Positions 35,847 to 45,231 of a stretch of 64,000 bases of DNA are shown here, one piece after another. Each line of letters begins with the position of its first letter. Position 1 is the stretch's first letter. The translations under genes were made by a program, and so were the position numbers. Below the pieces are notes generated by a model. The model searched no databases. It was not told where the DNA came from and saw only the letters and a program-made list of their open reading frames with translations. Origin of the DNA: Fibrobacter sp. (GTDB taxonomy: Bacteria > Fibrobacterota > Fibrobacteria > Fibrobacterales > Fibrobacteraceae); assembly GCA_017412605.1 (NCBI GenBank), contig JAFPWY010000008.1:62001-126000 (forward strand). Direction: 5' to 3'.

Positions 35847-37622
35847 CTATTCGTTGCTAATCGGGACCATTTCTACACGGCGATTAATCTGGCGACCTTC
35901 CTTGCTGTTGTTGCTGGCGATAGGCCTTGTGTTGCCATAGCCAACAGCGCGCAGGCGAGATTCCGCGACGCCTCTCTTCACGAGATAGTCAACAACCGTC
36001 TGGGCGCGCCTCTGCGAGAGGTCCATGTTGTAATCGTCTTTTCCCGTATTGTCGGTATGTCCCTGCACTTCAAGGCTTGCGCTGGGGAACTTATTCATCA
36101 AGCGGGCGACATCGTTGAGCGTTCCGAAGCTCCTCTGCGTAAGCTTGGCAGAATTCGTCTGGAAGCGGATTCCCTTCTTCAGTTCGTCAAGGTCTTCCTT
36201 CTTGTTCACCGGGCAACCGACAGAGTCGATGACCACTCCGGGGAGCGTATTGGGGCACTTGTCCTTGTTGTCGGGCACGCCGTCCTTGTCGAAGTCCGGA
36301 ATGCATCCGTTGCTGTCCACTTCGGCGCCAGCCTCGGTGTTGGGGCACTTGTCCTTATAGTCAGGCACTCCATCCTTGTCATGGTCAGGCGGGCAGCCGT
36401 CTGCACCAACTTCAACACCCTGCTTGGTATTGGGGCACTTGTCCACATCGTCAGGAACGCCGTCGTTGTCAAAGTCCGTCTTCTTGGGTTCTTCCTTCTT
36501 CGTGGTATCCTTCATGATAATCACGATGGTATCGCGTTGCGGTTCATGCTTGATGACAATGGTATCGCGAAGCGGACGATCCGCCTTCTCATCCGTACCA
36601 CCGAAGCGGATGGTGAGCAATGCGGCTCCAGCCCAAAGCGGCGTGGGCGTGTAACAGAAGGAACCTTCGTGTCCGCGTTCACCCGAGTAGTGGATGGTCT
36701 TGCCATGGCATCCCTTCATTTCCTCGTCGTAATCGAAGCCGAGGTTCTTGAAGGTACGGGCTGCAATATCCATACCGATAGCGAAATCAACATTCTTGGT
36801 CAAGTGGAAACGCATACCCGGAGTCACAAGCATCGGATCGTAGAACGGGTCAACAAAGTAGTCGCCCTTTTCCTGCAAGCGCATTTCACCGCTAAATTCA
36901 ACGAAGAAGTCGACAATCGAAATCGGGACAAGGTTCAAGCCAGTGCTATACACGAGCGTCATAGCCTCACCATCTCCCGTAGGAATGACAAGACCAGCAG
37001 ATCCGTTCCACCGTAAGGGGATGTTTCTCTTGGTGAAGTCCATCGTGAGAGCCAAACCAGCACCGAAAGCCCAGCTATCGGCGGTGAGCGGGTGCGTGTA
37101 GCCTTCGCCGTTCAAGTACCAGGCGTGTCTCGGACGGACACCGGCCTGAGTTTCACCCGTAGGAGCATAAGCGTCTAACAAGAGAGCGACGCTCCAGATG
37201 CGGTTCGTGTCGAAGGGTGCGCGAATCTTGGCAAAGATGTCCAAGTCACCACGACCAATAGCCCACATGTTCGAGGCACCGCCCGGGCTGTCCGGAGCAT
37301 GGTCGTAGTAGAGAGGCATGCTAACACCGAGGTCTAAGAAATCCAACAGACCTATCCCGATGAAGAAGTCACCGGACATAGTTGCGGCCCAATCCAAGAA
37401 GGCATGGCGTTGACCATCCATTTCATAGCCACCACCACGAGTAAAGGCCCAAGCGTCAGTGGCTATGGTTCCACCAGTACCGACTACGGTATTCCACTGG
37501 CCAAGGGTTTTAGCGTTAATCTGATGTAAACCATCAGATCCCCCGGCCACGATGCCGGAATGGGCAAACGATAGGCCAGACGCCAATAGCGCACAGCCCA
37601 ATACTTTGTTAATTAAACGCAC
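35847..37622 (-). CDS. OmpA-family outer-membrane protein with TSP type-3 repeats
   Basis: This 591-residue protein starts at a GTG with AAGGAG 7 nt upstream. Signal peptide 1-20 (ending SFAHS). Residues 21-345 form a beta-barrel-like domain with aromatic strands. Then come two IVI-containing spacer repeats (RDTIVI) and three thrombospondin type-3-like calcium-binding repeats (about 385-465; D-x-D-x-DGVPD-x2-DKCPNT). The C-terminal OmpA/MotB peptidoglycan-binding domain (about 470-591) has the NSAKLTQRS and LEVQGHTDNTG motifs and the YGNTRP and NRRVEM segments. It anchors the outer membrane to the cell wall. It has its own terminator and is probably highly expressed. This architecture is common in Fibrobacter and the FCB group. 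Confidence 0.93.
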   Translation of the reverse strand: MRLINKVLGCALLASGLSFAHSGIVAGGSDGLHQINAKTLGQWNTVVGTGGTIATDAWAFTRGGGYEMDGQRHAFLDWAATMSGDFFIGIGLLDFLDLGVSMPLYYDHAPDSPGGASNMWAIGRGDLDIFAKIRAPFDTNRIWSVALLLDAYAPTGETQAGVRPRHAWYLNGEGYTHPLTADSWAFGAGLALTMDFTKRNIPLRWNGSAGLVIPTGDGEAMTLVYSTGLNLVPISIVDFFVEFSGEMRLQEKGDYFVDPFYDPMLVTPGMRFHLTKNVDFAIGMDIAARTFKNLGFDYDEEMKGCHGKTIHYSGERGHEGSFCYTPTPLWAGAALLTIRFGGTDEKADRPLRDTIVIKHEPQRDTIVIIMKDTTKKEEPKKTDFDNDGVPDDVDKCPNTKQGVEVGADGCPPDHDKDGVPDYKDKCPNTEAGAEVDSNGCIPDFDKDGVPDNKDKCPNTLPGVVIDSVGCPVNKKEDLDELKKGIRFQTNSAKLTQRSFGTLNDVARLMNKFPSASLEVQGHTDNTGKDDYNMDLSQRRAQTVVDYLVKRGVAESRLRAVGYGNTRPIASNNSKEGRQINRRVEMVPISNE

Positions 37623-37744
37623 CTTAAAACTCCTTCTGGATTTTCGGTTTTTAATTCATATATAAAATAACAAATAAATAAAGCCTCGCAGTGAGTTATG
37701 CCTACCGCTATTGCATTTCACATAAAAAAAACGAAAAAAAGCGC

Positions 37745-37781
37745 AAAAAAAAGCCCCCATTCCCATTCAGAGAACAGGGCT
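37745..37781 (-). terminator. Terminator of the 49-aa gene
   Basis: AGCCC...GGGCT (37752-37756 / 37777-37781) followed on the minus strand by a run of eight T; it overlaps the stop codon of the small gene. Confidence 0.75.
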
Positions 37782-37929
37782 ACGCAGCACCGCGCTTGTC
37801 GGCCGCTTCACGAAGCACTTTTAGAAAATAAGACGAATCGCCGCTTTTCCAGGCTTTTTCAATAGCCTGGAGAGCAGCCCGATCCGTGCTAAAATTCAGT
37901 TTTTCAACTGTATTTTGGCTCTGGTTCAT
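37780..37929 (-). CDS. Small hypothetical protein, 49 residues
   Basis: The ATG at 37929 is preceded by GAAGGGG at 6 nt spacing, and a terminator follows the stop, so this is likely a real monocistronic gene. A longer in-frame version to 38031 is not needed. The product MNQSQNTVEKLNF...ADKRGAA is soluble, polar and predicted helical in its second half (AALQAIEKAWKSGDSSYFLKVLREAADK). I recognise no family. The surrounding space (37623-37744 and 37930-38105) is AT-rich and shows no other feature. Confidence 0.6.
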   Translation of the reverse strand: MNQSQNTVEKLNFSTDRAALQAIEKAWKSGDSSYFLKVLREAADKRGAA

Positions 37930-38105
37930 GTTTTTCCCCTTCCTGAAAAGCAAGCTTTTTGTAAGATTAAATATAAAACAACGCCCGAACCACGTCAAGA
38001 GGTTGTCCTCAATACACCCCAAATAAGCCATAAGGCATAAGGGATTGCGTTTATTTTAAAAGAAAATGTAAGAATTATGCATTCAACACCCAGATTCCCG
38101 ATTCA

Positions 38106-39002
38106 TCAGGGTTTTTCCGGAGTCGCATTTTTCTTATGACGGCCGATATTCTTGAATTCCGGCGTCAGACTGGCACAAGCGGTATCCTTCGGCAAGGAGC
38201 GGTACAGCACGAGTTCCTTAGTAAAGAACCCCTTGGTCGAAGAACTGACAGTCCACTTGTTCCCGGCAGCGCAACTACCGAGCTGCACCTTGTTTTCGGC
38301 AACAAAGCGAGAGCCCGTCACCTTGTACTTGAAATAATCCGTCTGCGCCGTATCGGGGAGCTGCAAGGATTTCGGCCCACCGATATCGTTGTTCCGTGCA
38401 AAATAAGCCTTCTGCGCATCCACATAGCCCGCAGCCCAGTCCTGCATGTCCTTGAGCGCCGATTCCACATTGGCAACCTGCTGCCTTTCGGAAAAGCCCG
38501 AGAACACAGCTAAAAGCACGACAAGGAGCACAATTCCAGCCGAACAACCGGCAATAGTAATCTTGGTGCGTTTCGATAGCGGAGTCGCAACGACAGGCTC
38601 CGCATCATCGAGCAACCCTTCCATCGGCTCGACCATGTCCCACTTGAGCAGGCGCAGCGCGACCAAGACATGTACTGCCTGCTTGGGAAAAGCGATACAC
38701 ACCACGGCCACAAGCAAAATCAAGATGCCGATAACGAGAATGATCGTCAGGGCCGTTTCGGCAGTAGGCAACAAGGCATTGACGTCCTTGACCATCGCCA
38801 GGAGTTGCTTGTCTTCGGCAAAATTCCTCGACGCAATCCTGCCCGTAAAGTTGGAATAACGCGCGAGCGCAAGGTGAATCGCATCGGTGGCTATAGCCAG
38901 AACAGCCGTAAGCACCCTCGACACGAGAACAAAGATCATGCCAATAAAGGCAATCATCGCTCCGACAAGGCGGACCGTGCGTATGGGTGTCAATCCGTTC
39001 AT
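38106..39002 (-). CDS. Membrane protein with pilin-like C-terminal domain
   Basis: This 298-residue protein has three hydrophobic helices (about 12-34, 83-105 and 150-172). The third precedes a helix (VANVESALKDMQDWAAGYVDAQKAYFARNNDIG) and a beta-rich tail with Cys residues (LGSCAAGNKW, DTACASLTPEFKNIG). This tail resembles the globular domain of Fibrobacter type IV pilin-like proteins. No prepilin cleavage site is visible. Its ATG overlaps the stop of the upstream lipid acyltransferase gene by 4 bp (ATGA), so the two are coupled. The function is unknown; a link to membrane lipid remodelling is only suggested by the operon. Confidence 0.6.
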   Translation of the reverse strand: MNGLTPIRTVRLVGAMIAFIGMIFVLVSRVLTAVLAIATDAIHLALARYSNFTGRIASRNFAEDKQLLAMVKDVNALLPTAETALTIILVIGILILLVAVVCIAFPKQAVHVLVALRLLKWDMVEPMEGLLDDAEPVVATPLSKRTKITIAGCSAGIVLLVVLLAVFSGFSERQQVANVESALKDMQDWAAGYVDAQKAYFARNNDIGGPKSLQLPDTAQTDYFKYKVTGSRFVAENKVQLGSCAAGNKWTVSSSTKGFFTKELVLYRSLPKDTACASLTPEFKNIGRHKKNATPEKP

Positions 39003-42000
39003 TTCTTCGCCACCAATTCCTTGGCCAATTTTTTCGCCGTTGTAAAGTCAGCCTTACCCGTACCGAGCTTGGGCACCTTGTCCACAGCAAACGCCGCCGC
39101 CGGGAGCATAATCGGCGGGAACCCACTTGCACGCAGTTCCGAAAGCACGTCCTTCGGATCCTTGTCGCCTTGGTACAGGAGCACAATCTTTTCGCCCTTC
39201 GCCGAATCAGGGATAGCCGTCACCACGTAGTCGCAGCCTTCAAGCACCGGCGTATCCTGAATCTTCTTCTCGACAGCACCGAGGCTAACCATCTCGCCAC
39301 CCAGCTTAGCAAAGCGGCTGTAACGGTCGACAATCGTGAGGAATCCATCTTCGTCGAGGAAACCCTTGTCACCCGTGCGGTAGTAACGCTTGCCGTCGAT
39401 TTGCACCATCACGCTTTGGGTGCGTTCGGGATCCTTGAGGTAACCCACCATCACCTGGCAACCGCCAATCAGGACCATGCCCGCCTCGCCTGTCGGCAAC
39501 GGCTTGTTCGTTTCGGGGTCCACAATCAGGAACTGGGAACCCGGGAGCGCCATGCCCACCGTACCCGGCTTGTTGTTCACCTGCATGGTCATGTAGTCGC
39601 TGCGGAGATTGTTCTCGGTGTTGATCGATGCCACCGGGGCCGTCTCGGTACAACCGTACCCTTCGTAAATTTCCTTGCCGAACTTGAGACGGAACGCAGT
39701 CACCAGTTCCGGACGCAAAGCCTCGGCACCAGCAATAATCAGGCGCACGTACTTGAGCGCCATCGGGTGTACGTAACGGCTAATCGTAAACGCACGCAGG
39801 AATGTCGGGGTCGCAACAAACGCAGACACGCGGAATTCCGCACAAACTCGCGCCATCGTCTTCACATCGGTCGGGTCGGCCACCGTCACGATGGGGCACC
39901 CTTCCGTAAGGTTCAAAAGCGTCGTCACCGTAAGGCCAAAGCTATGGAACAGCGGGAGTTCCGAGAGCATCACGTCGGCACGCGTCACGTTGAAAATACA
40001 GGCGAGCTGCTGGATGTTGCCCATGAGGTTCCTGTGGCTCAGCATCACACCCTTGGGCGTGCCTTCGGAACCGGAACTGAACATGATGGCCGCAATGCTG
40101 TCGAGCGACACGCGCTTGCGGAAGCAGAACTTGATAAGCCAGCTCGGGGCGAACATGCAGAACACGAGGAAGAACGCAATCTTCGCCTTCGGGATTTCCT
40201 TCATGAAATCTTCAGCGTAGAACAAACGAAGTTTATCGCTCGCAATCTTGGAGTAGTCGTTCCCGCGGCCTTTCAGTTTCTCGATGAACTGACGGCTCGT
40301 TATCACGGACTTCACATCGGCACGTTCGGCACAGAACTTCACGTTGTCGACCGACGAGGTGTAGTTCAGGTTCACGTTCGTCTTGCCCAAGAGCCAAAGA
40401 GCGAGGTTCACGATGACTCCTGCGGGGCTCGGCGGGAGCATGATGCCCACGTTATTTTCGTCGGAACCGAGAATCTTCTTCAGGTGCCTGCTGAACGCGA
40501 CAACCGCGCCCATCAGTTTGTAACCGGAGAAATGGCCTCCATCAGGGTTGTAAATGGCAGGGCCGTTCTTGATATGGCGCTTGTACGTACGAATCCAGCT
40601 ATCGGCAATCGGGTGGACAAACGAAACAGCATAGCTCCACGCATCAATCGAAACCTTACGGACAATAGCGCGGACCTCGTTAGGCGGAGTGGAGGCAGGA
40701 ATCGGTTCACCGAAGGCAACCGTCACGACGCGTTCAGAAGAGGCGCCGTACATGTCGGAATCGCTATAGCTGTAGTTACTGCCCCAAAGCCCCTGGATGT
40801 AGAAGGGCAACACCTGGGCTTCCGTTCCCTCGACAACCTTCGAGTAGTCAATGGTAAACGGTTCAACGTGCGGGGACTTGGACACTTCGCCGGTGGGGAA
40901 AAATACAACCGCGCGGCCTTCCAGCAAAGCCTGGTGAATGCGGTCCATAGCCGATTCCTGATGGCGAGAGTCGTAACGGATGACACCCATGCGCTTGAGC
41001 AATGCACGTAAGTACCATTTTTCGAAGTGGTCCTTACTCGTCGCAATAGTGAGCGAACGCGGGGATGCCATCTGCACCATAGCCCAGTCGATAAAGCTGT
41101 GGTGGTTGCCGACCAAGAGAATCGGGCCATCGTTCGGAATATTCTGGACACCGAGAACGCGAATCTGGTACTTGTTGAAAACCAAACGAAGAATGGAACG
41201 GATAAGCGCCTGGGGCAAATTAGAAATGGCCCAGACAAACACGCCTATCGAAATAATGGCCAGACCGATAAAGTAAAGCTGCGGAGGAATCGCCGTATAG
41301 TGGCGCATCCAGGAGAACAGGAACAGGAACGCGACCAGCACGACCGCCTGGATCAAATTAGCAAGCGCAAGGACCCAGCCCGAATTGTTCGGACGCGTAT
41401 TGTACTGGAGCAAGGCGTTCACCGGCACAAGGAACATGCCACCGCAGAAACCGATAAGCGTGTACAAGATAGCGAGTGCAACCGGATGCACGAGGAACGG
41501 GACGAGGAACATGCAGACAGAGACAAAAATCATGCCCAGAGGAATGAACCCGGTCTCAATGAAGTCCTTGGATTTCTGCGCCGCAAAGATGGAGCCCAGC
41601 ATGAGACCCACCATCGCGAACGGCAGCATGTTCTGGATCATGTTGATGTCGTTCGAACCGGAAAGGTCCTGGAACATGAGTACGAACACCTGAGCCATAG
41701 CCCAGAACATCGCGAGGGCGATAATCGAAGCCCTGAGCGTGGAATGACGCCAACCGATGCCGAACTTACGGCGGGACTTGTAGAAATTCAGGTTCAGGTT
41801 CTCGTAACGGACTTTCGGAACAAGGAAACTTGCGACCGTACCAAGAACACTGATTCCCGTCAAGACCCACGGGATAACCACCGACCGCGAAATAATCACC
41901 CCGACCGCCTCGTAGGACGCACTTTCATTGAGTTCAACGAGGTTCACGGCAACAATAACAAGGCCAGAAGCGAAGATAATGCTTATCAGCGAGAAAATCT

Positions 42001-42427
42001 GGAGAAAAGCGTTCGAGTAGCTCAAGTTGCGGACGCCAAACATCTCCTTGAGGATCGTGTACTTGGCCACGCTGTGAACGGCAAAACCAGACGAAAGACC
42101 AATGGAAAGCCAGAAGGCAACTCTCGGGCACCCGCAAGTCACAAGAACAGACATTGCAATAACAAAAGCCGTCATGAACAAGGCTGACCAAGCCAAGACC
42201 TTGTTCTTCGAGAACTTGTTGGCCAAGAACCCGGCTGGGAAGAACATCAGTACGTAGGGGGCGATAAAGAATATCTGAAGCATGAAGCTCTGCCAAATCT
42301 GGCCACTTTTCCCAGCTGTGAACGACCCCGACAGGATTTTCTGTGCATAGATAAATACGCCCATCTGCACAAAGGTCATTGCGAGAATGGATAAGAAAAA
42401 TCTTACCGAACCCTTAATTTTCCACAT
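38999..42427 (-). CDS. LplT-PlsC-Aas three-domain fusion, lysophospholipid flippase/acyltransferase/acyl-ACP synthetase
   Basis: The start at 42427 (AAGGA 8 nt upstream) gives 1142 residues; the longer TTG-initiated frame is not needed. Residues 1-430 form an MFS transporter of the LplT type with about 12 helices. Next is a PlsC acyltransferase domain with NHHSFID (about 441; HX4D) and FPTGEVSK (about 508). The C-terminal half is an AMP-binding acyl-ACP synthetase with SSGSEGTPKG (about 786) and YGCTETAP, TGDKG motifs. In E. coli the flippase and the Aas enzyme are separate proteins that salvage lysophosphatidylethanolamine; here all three are fused, an arrangement known in several phyla. It lies in the inner membrane and overlaps the pilin-like gene. 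Confidence 0.93.
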   Translation of the reverse strand: MWKIKGSVRFFLSILAMTFVQMGVFIYAQKILSGSFTAGKSGQIWQSFMLQIFFIAPYVLMFFPAGFLANKFSKNKVLAWSALFMTAFVIAMSVLVTCGCPRVAFWLSIGLSSGFAVHSVAKYTILKEMFGVRNLSYSNAFLQIFSLISIIFASGLVIVAVNLVELNESASYEAVGVIISRSVVIPWVLTGISVLGTVASFLVPKVRYENLNLNFYKSRRKFGIGWRHSTLRASIIALAMFWAMAQVFVLMFQDLSGSNDINMIQNMLPFAMVGLMLGSIFAAQKSKDFIETGFIPLGMIFVSVCMFLVPFLVHPVALAILYTLIGFCGGMFLVPVNALLQYNTRPNNSGWVLALANLIQAVVLVAFLFLFSWMRHYTAIPPQLYFIGLAIISIGVFVWAISNLPQALIRSILRLVFNKYQIRVLGVQNIPNDGPILLVGNHHSFIDWAMVQMASPRSLTIATSKDHFEKWYLRALLKRMGVIRYDSRHQESAMDRIHQALLEGRAVVFFPTGEVSKSPHVEPFTIDYSKVVEGTEAQVLPFYIQGLWGSNYSYSDSDMYGASSERVVTVAFGEPIPASTPPNEVRAIVRKVSIDAWSYAVSFVHPIADSWIRTYKRHIKNGPAIYNPDGGHFSGYKLMGAVVAFSRHLKKILGSDENNVGIMLPPSPAGVIVNLALWLLGKTNVNLNYTSSVDNVKFCAERADVKSVITSRQFIEKLKGRGNDYSKIASDKLRLFYAEDFMKEIPKAKIAFFLVFCMFAPSWLIKFCFRKRVSLDSIAAIMFSSGSEGTPKGVMLSHRNLMGNIQQLACIFNVTRADVMLSELPLFHSFGLTVTTLLNLTEGCPIVTVADPTDVKTMARVCAEFRVSAFVATPTFLRAFTISRYVHPMALKYVRLIIAGAEALRPELVTAFRLKFGKEIYEGYGCTETAPVASINTENNLRSDYMTMQVNNKPGTVGMALPGSQFLIVDPETNKPLPTGEAGMVLIGGCQVMVGYLKDPERTQSVMVQIDGKRYYRTGDKGFLDEDGFLTIVDRYSRFAKLGGEMVSLGAVEKKIQDTPVLEGCDYVVTAIPDSAKGEKIVLLYQGDKDPKDVLSELRASGFPPIMLPAAAFAVDKVPKLGTGKADFTTAKKLAKELVAKK

Positions 42428-42508
42428 ATTCGAGTCCTTGATGAATATTGGAAATAAAGATATAAATCCACGCTCCAAAAATGGGGACTGGATGTTTTAA
42501 ATAATATT

Positions 42509-43885
42509 TCAGGGCCTCCCACGTTCCATTAGCGCTTCAATTTCGGCAACAGTCCTGGGAATACGTCTAGAAAGGTTTACATGTCCGGTCTTGGTGATGA
42601 GCAAATCGTCCTCGATGCGGATACCGATTTTCTCGCTGTACCGCTTGCCCCCGATCGTCGCCGAGAATGTTCCGTAAAGCCCCGGTTCGCACGAAATCAT
42701 CATGCCCGGTTCAAGCACGGTCGTCAGCGAACGGCTTCCCGGATCGCCCTCGTGAATCTGCTCACCGATAAAATGGCTCACTCCATGCGGACGTCGGTCG
42801 TACAGCAGCTTATAAGTGCCGCAAGCCCCCTTCACCAGACGGGTCTCCAGCGCCTCCATGATAAAGTCCCAAGGAATGTTTCCAATCTCCCTGAGAGAGA
42901 CTCCCGGACGGACCGCCTTGCGGTATTCAGCAGCGGAATCCAGCACGATTTCGTACAACATTTTCTGCAAGGGATTGAATTTGCCGTTTACGGGGATGGT
43001 CCGCGAGATATCGCTGTGCAACGTTCCCACGCGGGTGCCGAAATCCAGCAGCACAAGGCTCCCCTTCTTGAGCGGTTCATCCTTCTTTACGTAATGCAGG
43101 CAGCAGGCGTTCTCGCCCGAAGCGACAATGGTCGGGAAAGCCAGGTCACCGTCGCCGCCAAGGAGTAGCTGATGGTCTAGGAACAGGCCCAGATCACGTT
43201 CCCCCTTGAACGTAGGCATCGCTTTCAACAGTTCACGGAAAGCCTTGTCTGTGGCCACTTGCGCGCACTTCGCCTCATCGATACGCGGGGCATCCAGCGG
43301 GAGCCTCAGTTCCCAGTGCAAGGTGGCAACGCTACGCACGGCAACCTTCCGCCGCCTTAGGACACGCTCAAGTTTTTGCTTGAACTTCCAGTTGTGGTCG
43401 CCTTGGAATTTGTCATGAAAAAACGCATAAATGAACGGCTTCGAACCTTTCTTGCTCGCAAAAGATTCAAGGGTTTCATAAAACTTGTCGGCAGGCCGGA
43501 CATCCTTGATTCCCGTCAGCCGGGCCGCCTCGGAGTCGCCTTCCAGATAACCTATCCTCTTGCCCACCCAGAATTCCTTGAAAGGGTCTTTTTTCGGAAC
43601 GAACAGGATTTCAGACTTGGATGCGGGGTCGAGCAGCAAAAAGCACCCGGCCTGGTTCACCCCCGTCAAAAAGAGGAACGCTGGTTCTTGAATAAACTTT
43701 GTCCAAGTGGAGGTGAATGCTTCCTCGCACCCGGGATCCACGGGCATACCCGAAAAAACGCATGTGGAATCCAATTTTTCCATCAAGGCACGACGTCTGG
43801 CACGGTAAATATCCCTGGAATCATGTTTAAAAGAAGATACAAATACCTGAGAATAGGCTTTCGCCAAAGAAAAATCCTTTTGCAT
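42509..43885 (-). CDS. M24 metallopeptidase, Xaa-Pro aminopeptidase-like
   Basis: This 458-residue cytoplasmic protein has an N-terminal aminopeptidase P domain (about 25-195) and a C-terminal pita-bread fold. The five metal ligands are in place: Asp281, Asp292, His371, Glu400 and Glu425, with HGVSHF and EPGLY around two of them. It should remove N-terminal residues preceding proline, with two manganese ions. The ATG at 43885 lacks a clear Shine-Dalgarno sequence; the TTTTACCTATGCA context is nearly the same as at the lipoprotein start at 11912, perhaps by chance. The fusion gene starts 81 bp downstream of its stop. Confidence 0.92.
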   Translation of the reverse strand: MQKDFSLAKAYSQVFVSSFKHDSRDIYRARRRALMEKLDSTCVFSGMPVDPGCEEAFTSTWTKFIQEPAFLFLTGVNQAGCFLLLDPASKSEILFVPKKDPFKEFWVGKRIGYLEGDSEAARLTGIKDVRPADKFYETLESFASKKGSKPFIYAFFHDKFQGDHNWKFKQKLERVLRRRKVAVRSVATLHWELRLPLDAPRIDEAKCAQVATDKAFRELLKAMPTFKGERDLGLFLDHQLLLGGDGDLAFPTIVASGENACCLHYVKKDEPLKKGSLVLLDFGTRVGTLHSDISRTIPVNGKFNPLQKMLYEIVLDSAAEYRKAVRPGVSLREIGNIPWDFIMEALETRLVKGACGTYKLLYDRRPHGVSHFIGEQIHEGDPGSRSLTTVLEPGMMISCEPGLYGTFSATIGGKRYSEKIGIRIEDDLLITKTGHVNLSRRIPRTVAEIEALMERGRP

Positions 43886-43969
43886 AGGTAAAAATTTATG
43901 TTTTTTACAATTGTTTGCCTTTTAACAATATATATTTAGGCTACCACAGACTAGAATGGAGCCTGAATA

Positions 43970-44284
43970 ATGATTTTAAAGAATTGGAAACTCATCCTCG
44001 CTGCTCTCAGCCTTGCCATGTTCACCGCTTGCGCCGGTTCCTCCGGTGGTAGCGACGATAGTGGTGACGACGAATACTCCTACGAAGACGATGGCAGCGG
44101 CAACACCGTAAAGAAGAAAAAAGCGCCCGTGAAGGTCGACAAGAACGAACTCAAGGAGTCCGAAAAGGAAGCCATGGCTCTCACCGAAGAGAACCACAAG
44201 CTCCGTAAGGAAATCTTCGACGCCAAGAACAAGCTCGGTTTGCCCACCGGTCAAGGGAGCGACGACGCTTCTGCCGGTGAATGA
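43970..44284 (+). CDS. Small lipoprotein with coiled-coil segment
   Basis: A 104-residue lipoprotein with lipobox FTAC. The mature part is a Gly/Ser/Asp-rich linker (SGGSDDSGDDEYSYEDD), then a Lys-rich helix (VDKNELKESEKEAMALTEENHKLRKEIFDAKNKLGL, here described in two parts: residues 55-70 and 70-88) likely to form a coiled coil. GGAG lies 8 nt before the ATG. Its stop overlaps the phoH start by 4 bp. The role is unknown; a structural, Lpp-like spacer is one possibility. Confidence 0.75.
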   Translation: MILKNWKLILAALSLAMFTACAGSSGGSDDSGDDEYSYEDDGSGNTVKKKKAPVKVDKNELKESEKEAMALTEENHKLRKEIFDAKNKLGLPTGQGSDDASAGE

Positions 44285-45231
44285 TTAACGAAGAGCATTA
44301 TCATATTTCCGACGACCTGAAGCGCATCGTTTCAGGCGAGAACGAGACGGTTTTCCGATTGCTGGAGAGCCGTTTTTCTGTTGAGATACAGACGCGGCTC
44401 CCGGGGCTCCGAATCAAGCCCCGCAAGGGTGCCGACATGGAAGGAGTCCTCTCCGTGCTGGACCAGCTGAAGATGTCAGCCAAGCACGGCGACGGCATGA
44501 CAGCCAAACAGCTCGACCGGATTCTCGGGCCGACAGTCACCCCCTCAGCCAAGTCCGTACCCGACACCCCCATCTTCCGCAACAGGTTCGGCATCGCCAT
44601 CTCGGCAAAGACGCCGTCGCAGGTGGAACTGGTCGACGCCGTCGAAAAGAACGACGTCATATTCGCGAAGGGCCCCGCAGGCACCGGCAAGACATTCCTC
44701 GCCGTGACGCTTGCCGTCGCAAGCCTGGAGCGCCACGAGGCCGAGAAGATTTGTCTTGTCCGACCGGCGGTCGAGGCCGGCGAGTCGCTCGGCTACCTGC
44801 CCGGCGACCTCAAGGAAAAAATCGCGCCCTACCTACGCCCGATTCACGACAGCCTGTCCGAACTTTTGCCCCCCGAAAAGCTGCGCCGGTACGAAGAATC
44901 CGGAGCCATCGAAGTGGCCCCCCTCGCCTACATGCGCGGACGCACGCTAAAACGGGCATTCATCATCCTCGACGAGGCGCAAAACACGACAATTGCGCAG
45001 ATGAAAATGTTCCTCACGCGCCTTGGCCCCCACAGTAAAGCTATCATTACAGGTGACGCCACGCAGGTTGACCTTGCCAAGGGACAGGTTTCCGGTCTGG
45101 AACATGCCATGAAAATCTTGAAGGGGATTCCCGGAATCGCGCAAGTGCAGTTCACGGCAACCGACATCCTACGCCACCACCTGGTCAAGGACATCCTGGA
45201 CGCCTACGGACAAAAGGAAAAAAAGAAATGA
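44281..45231 (+). CDS. phoH: PhoH-family ATPase
   Basis: This 316-residue cytoplasmic protein is PhoH/YbeZ-like. An N-terminal KH-like region (1-95) precedes a P-loop ATPase with Walker A GPAGTGKT (131-138), the [16 protein letters not shown] segment typical of PhoH, and Walker [10 protein letters not shown] (about 225-233). The family is linked to RNA processing and ribosome maturation, usually beside the endonuclease YbeY, which is not found next door here. Its ATG overlaps the upstream small lipoprotein and its stop overlaps pgpH, so the three genes are translationally coupled. Confidence 0.95.
   Translation: MINEEHYHISDDLKRIVSGENETVFRLLESRFSVEIQTRLPGLRIKPRKGADMEGVLSVLDQLKMSAKHGDGMTAKQLDRILGPTVTPSAKSVPDTPIFRNRFGIAISAKTPSQVELVDAVEKNDVIFAKGPAGTGKTFLAVTLAVASLERHEAEKICLVRPAVEAGESLGYLPGDLKEKIAPYLRPIHDSLSELLPPEKLRRYEESGAIEVAPLAYMRGRTLKRAFIILDEAQNTTIAQMKMFLTRLGPHSKAIITGDATQVDLAKGQVSGLEHAMKILKGIPGIAQVQFTATDILRHHLVKDILDAYGQKEKKK

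Noticed and set aside
38987-42187. Two long plus-strand frames opposite the LplT-PlsC-Aas gene
   Set aside because: His/Arg-rich shadow products without domains, whereas the minus strand encodes a coherent three-domain enzyme.
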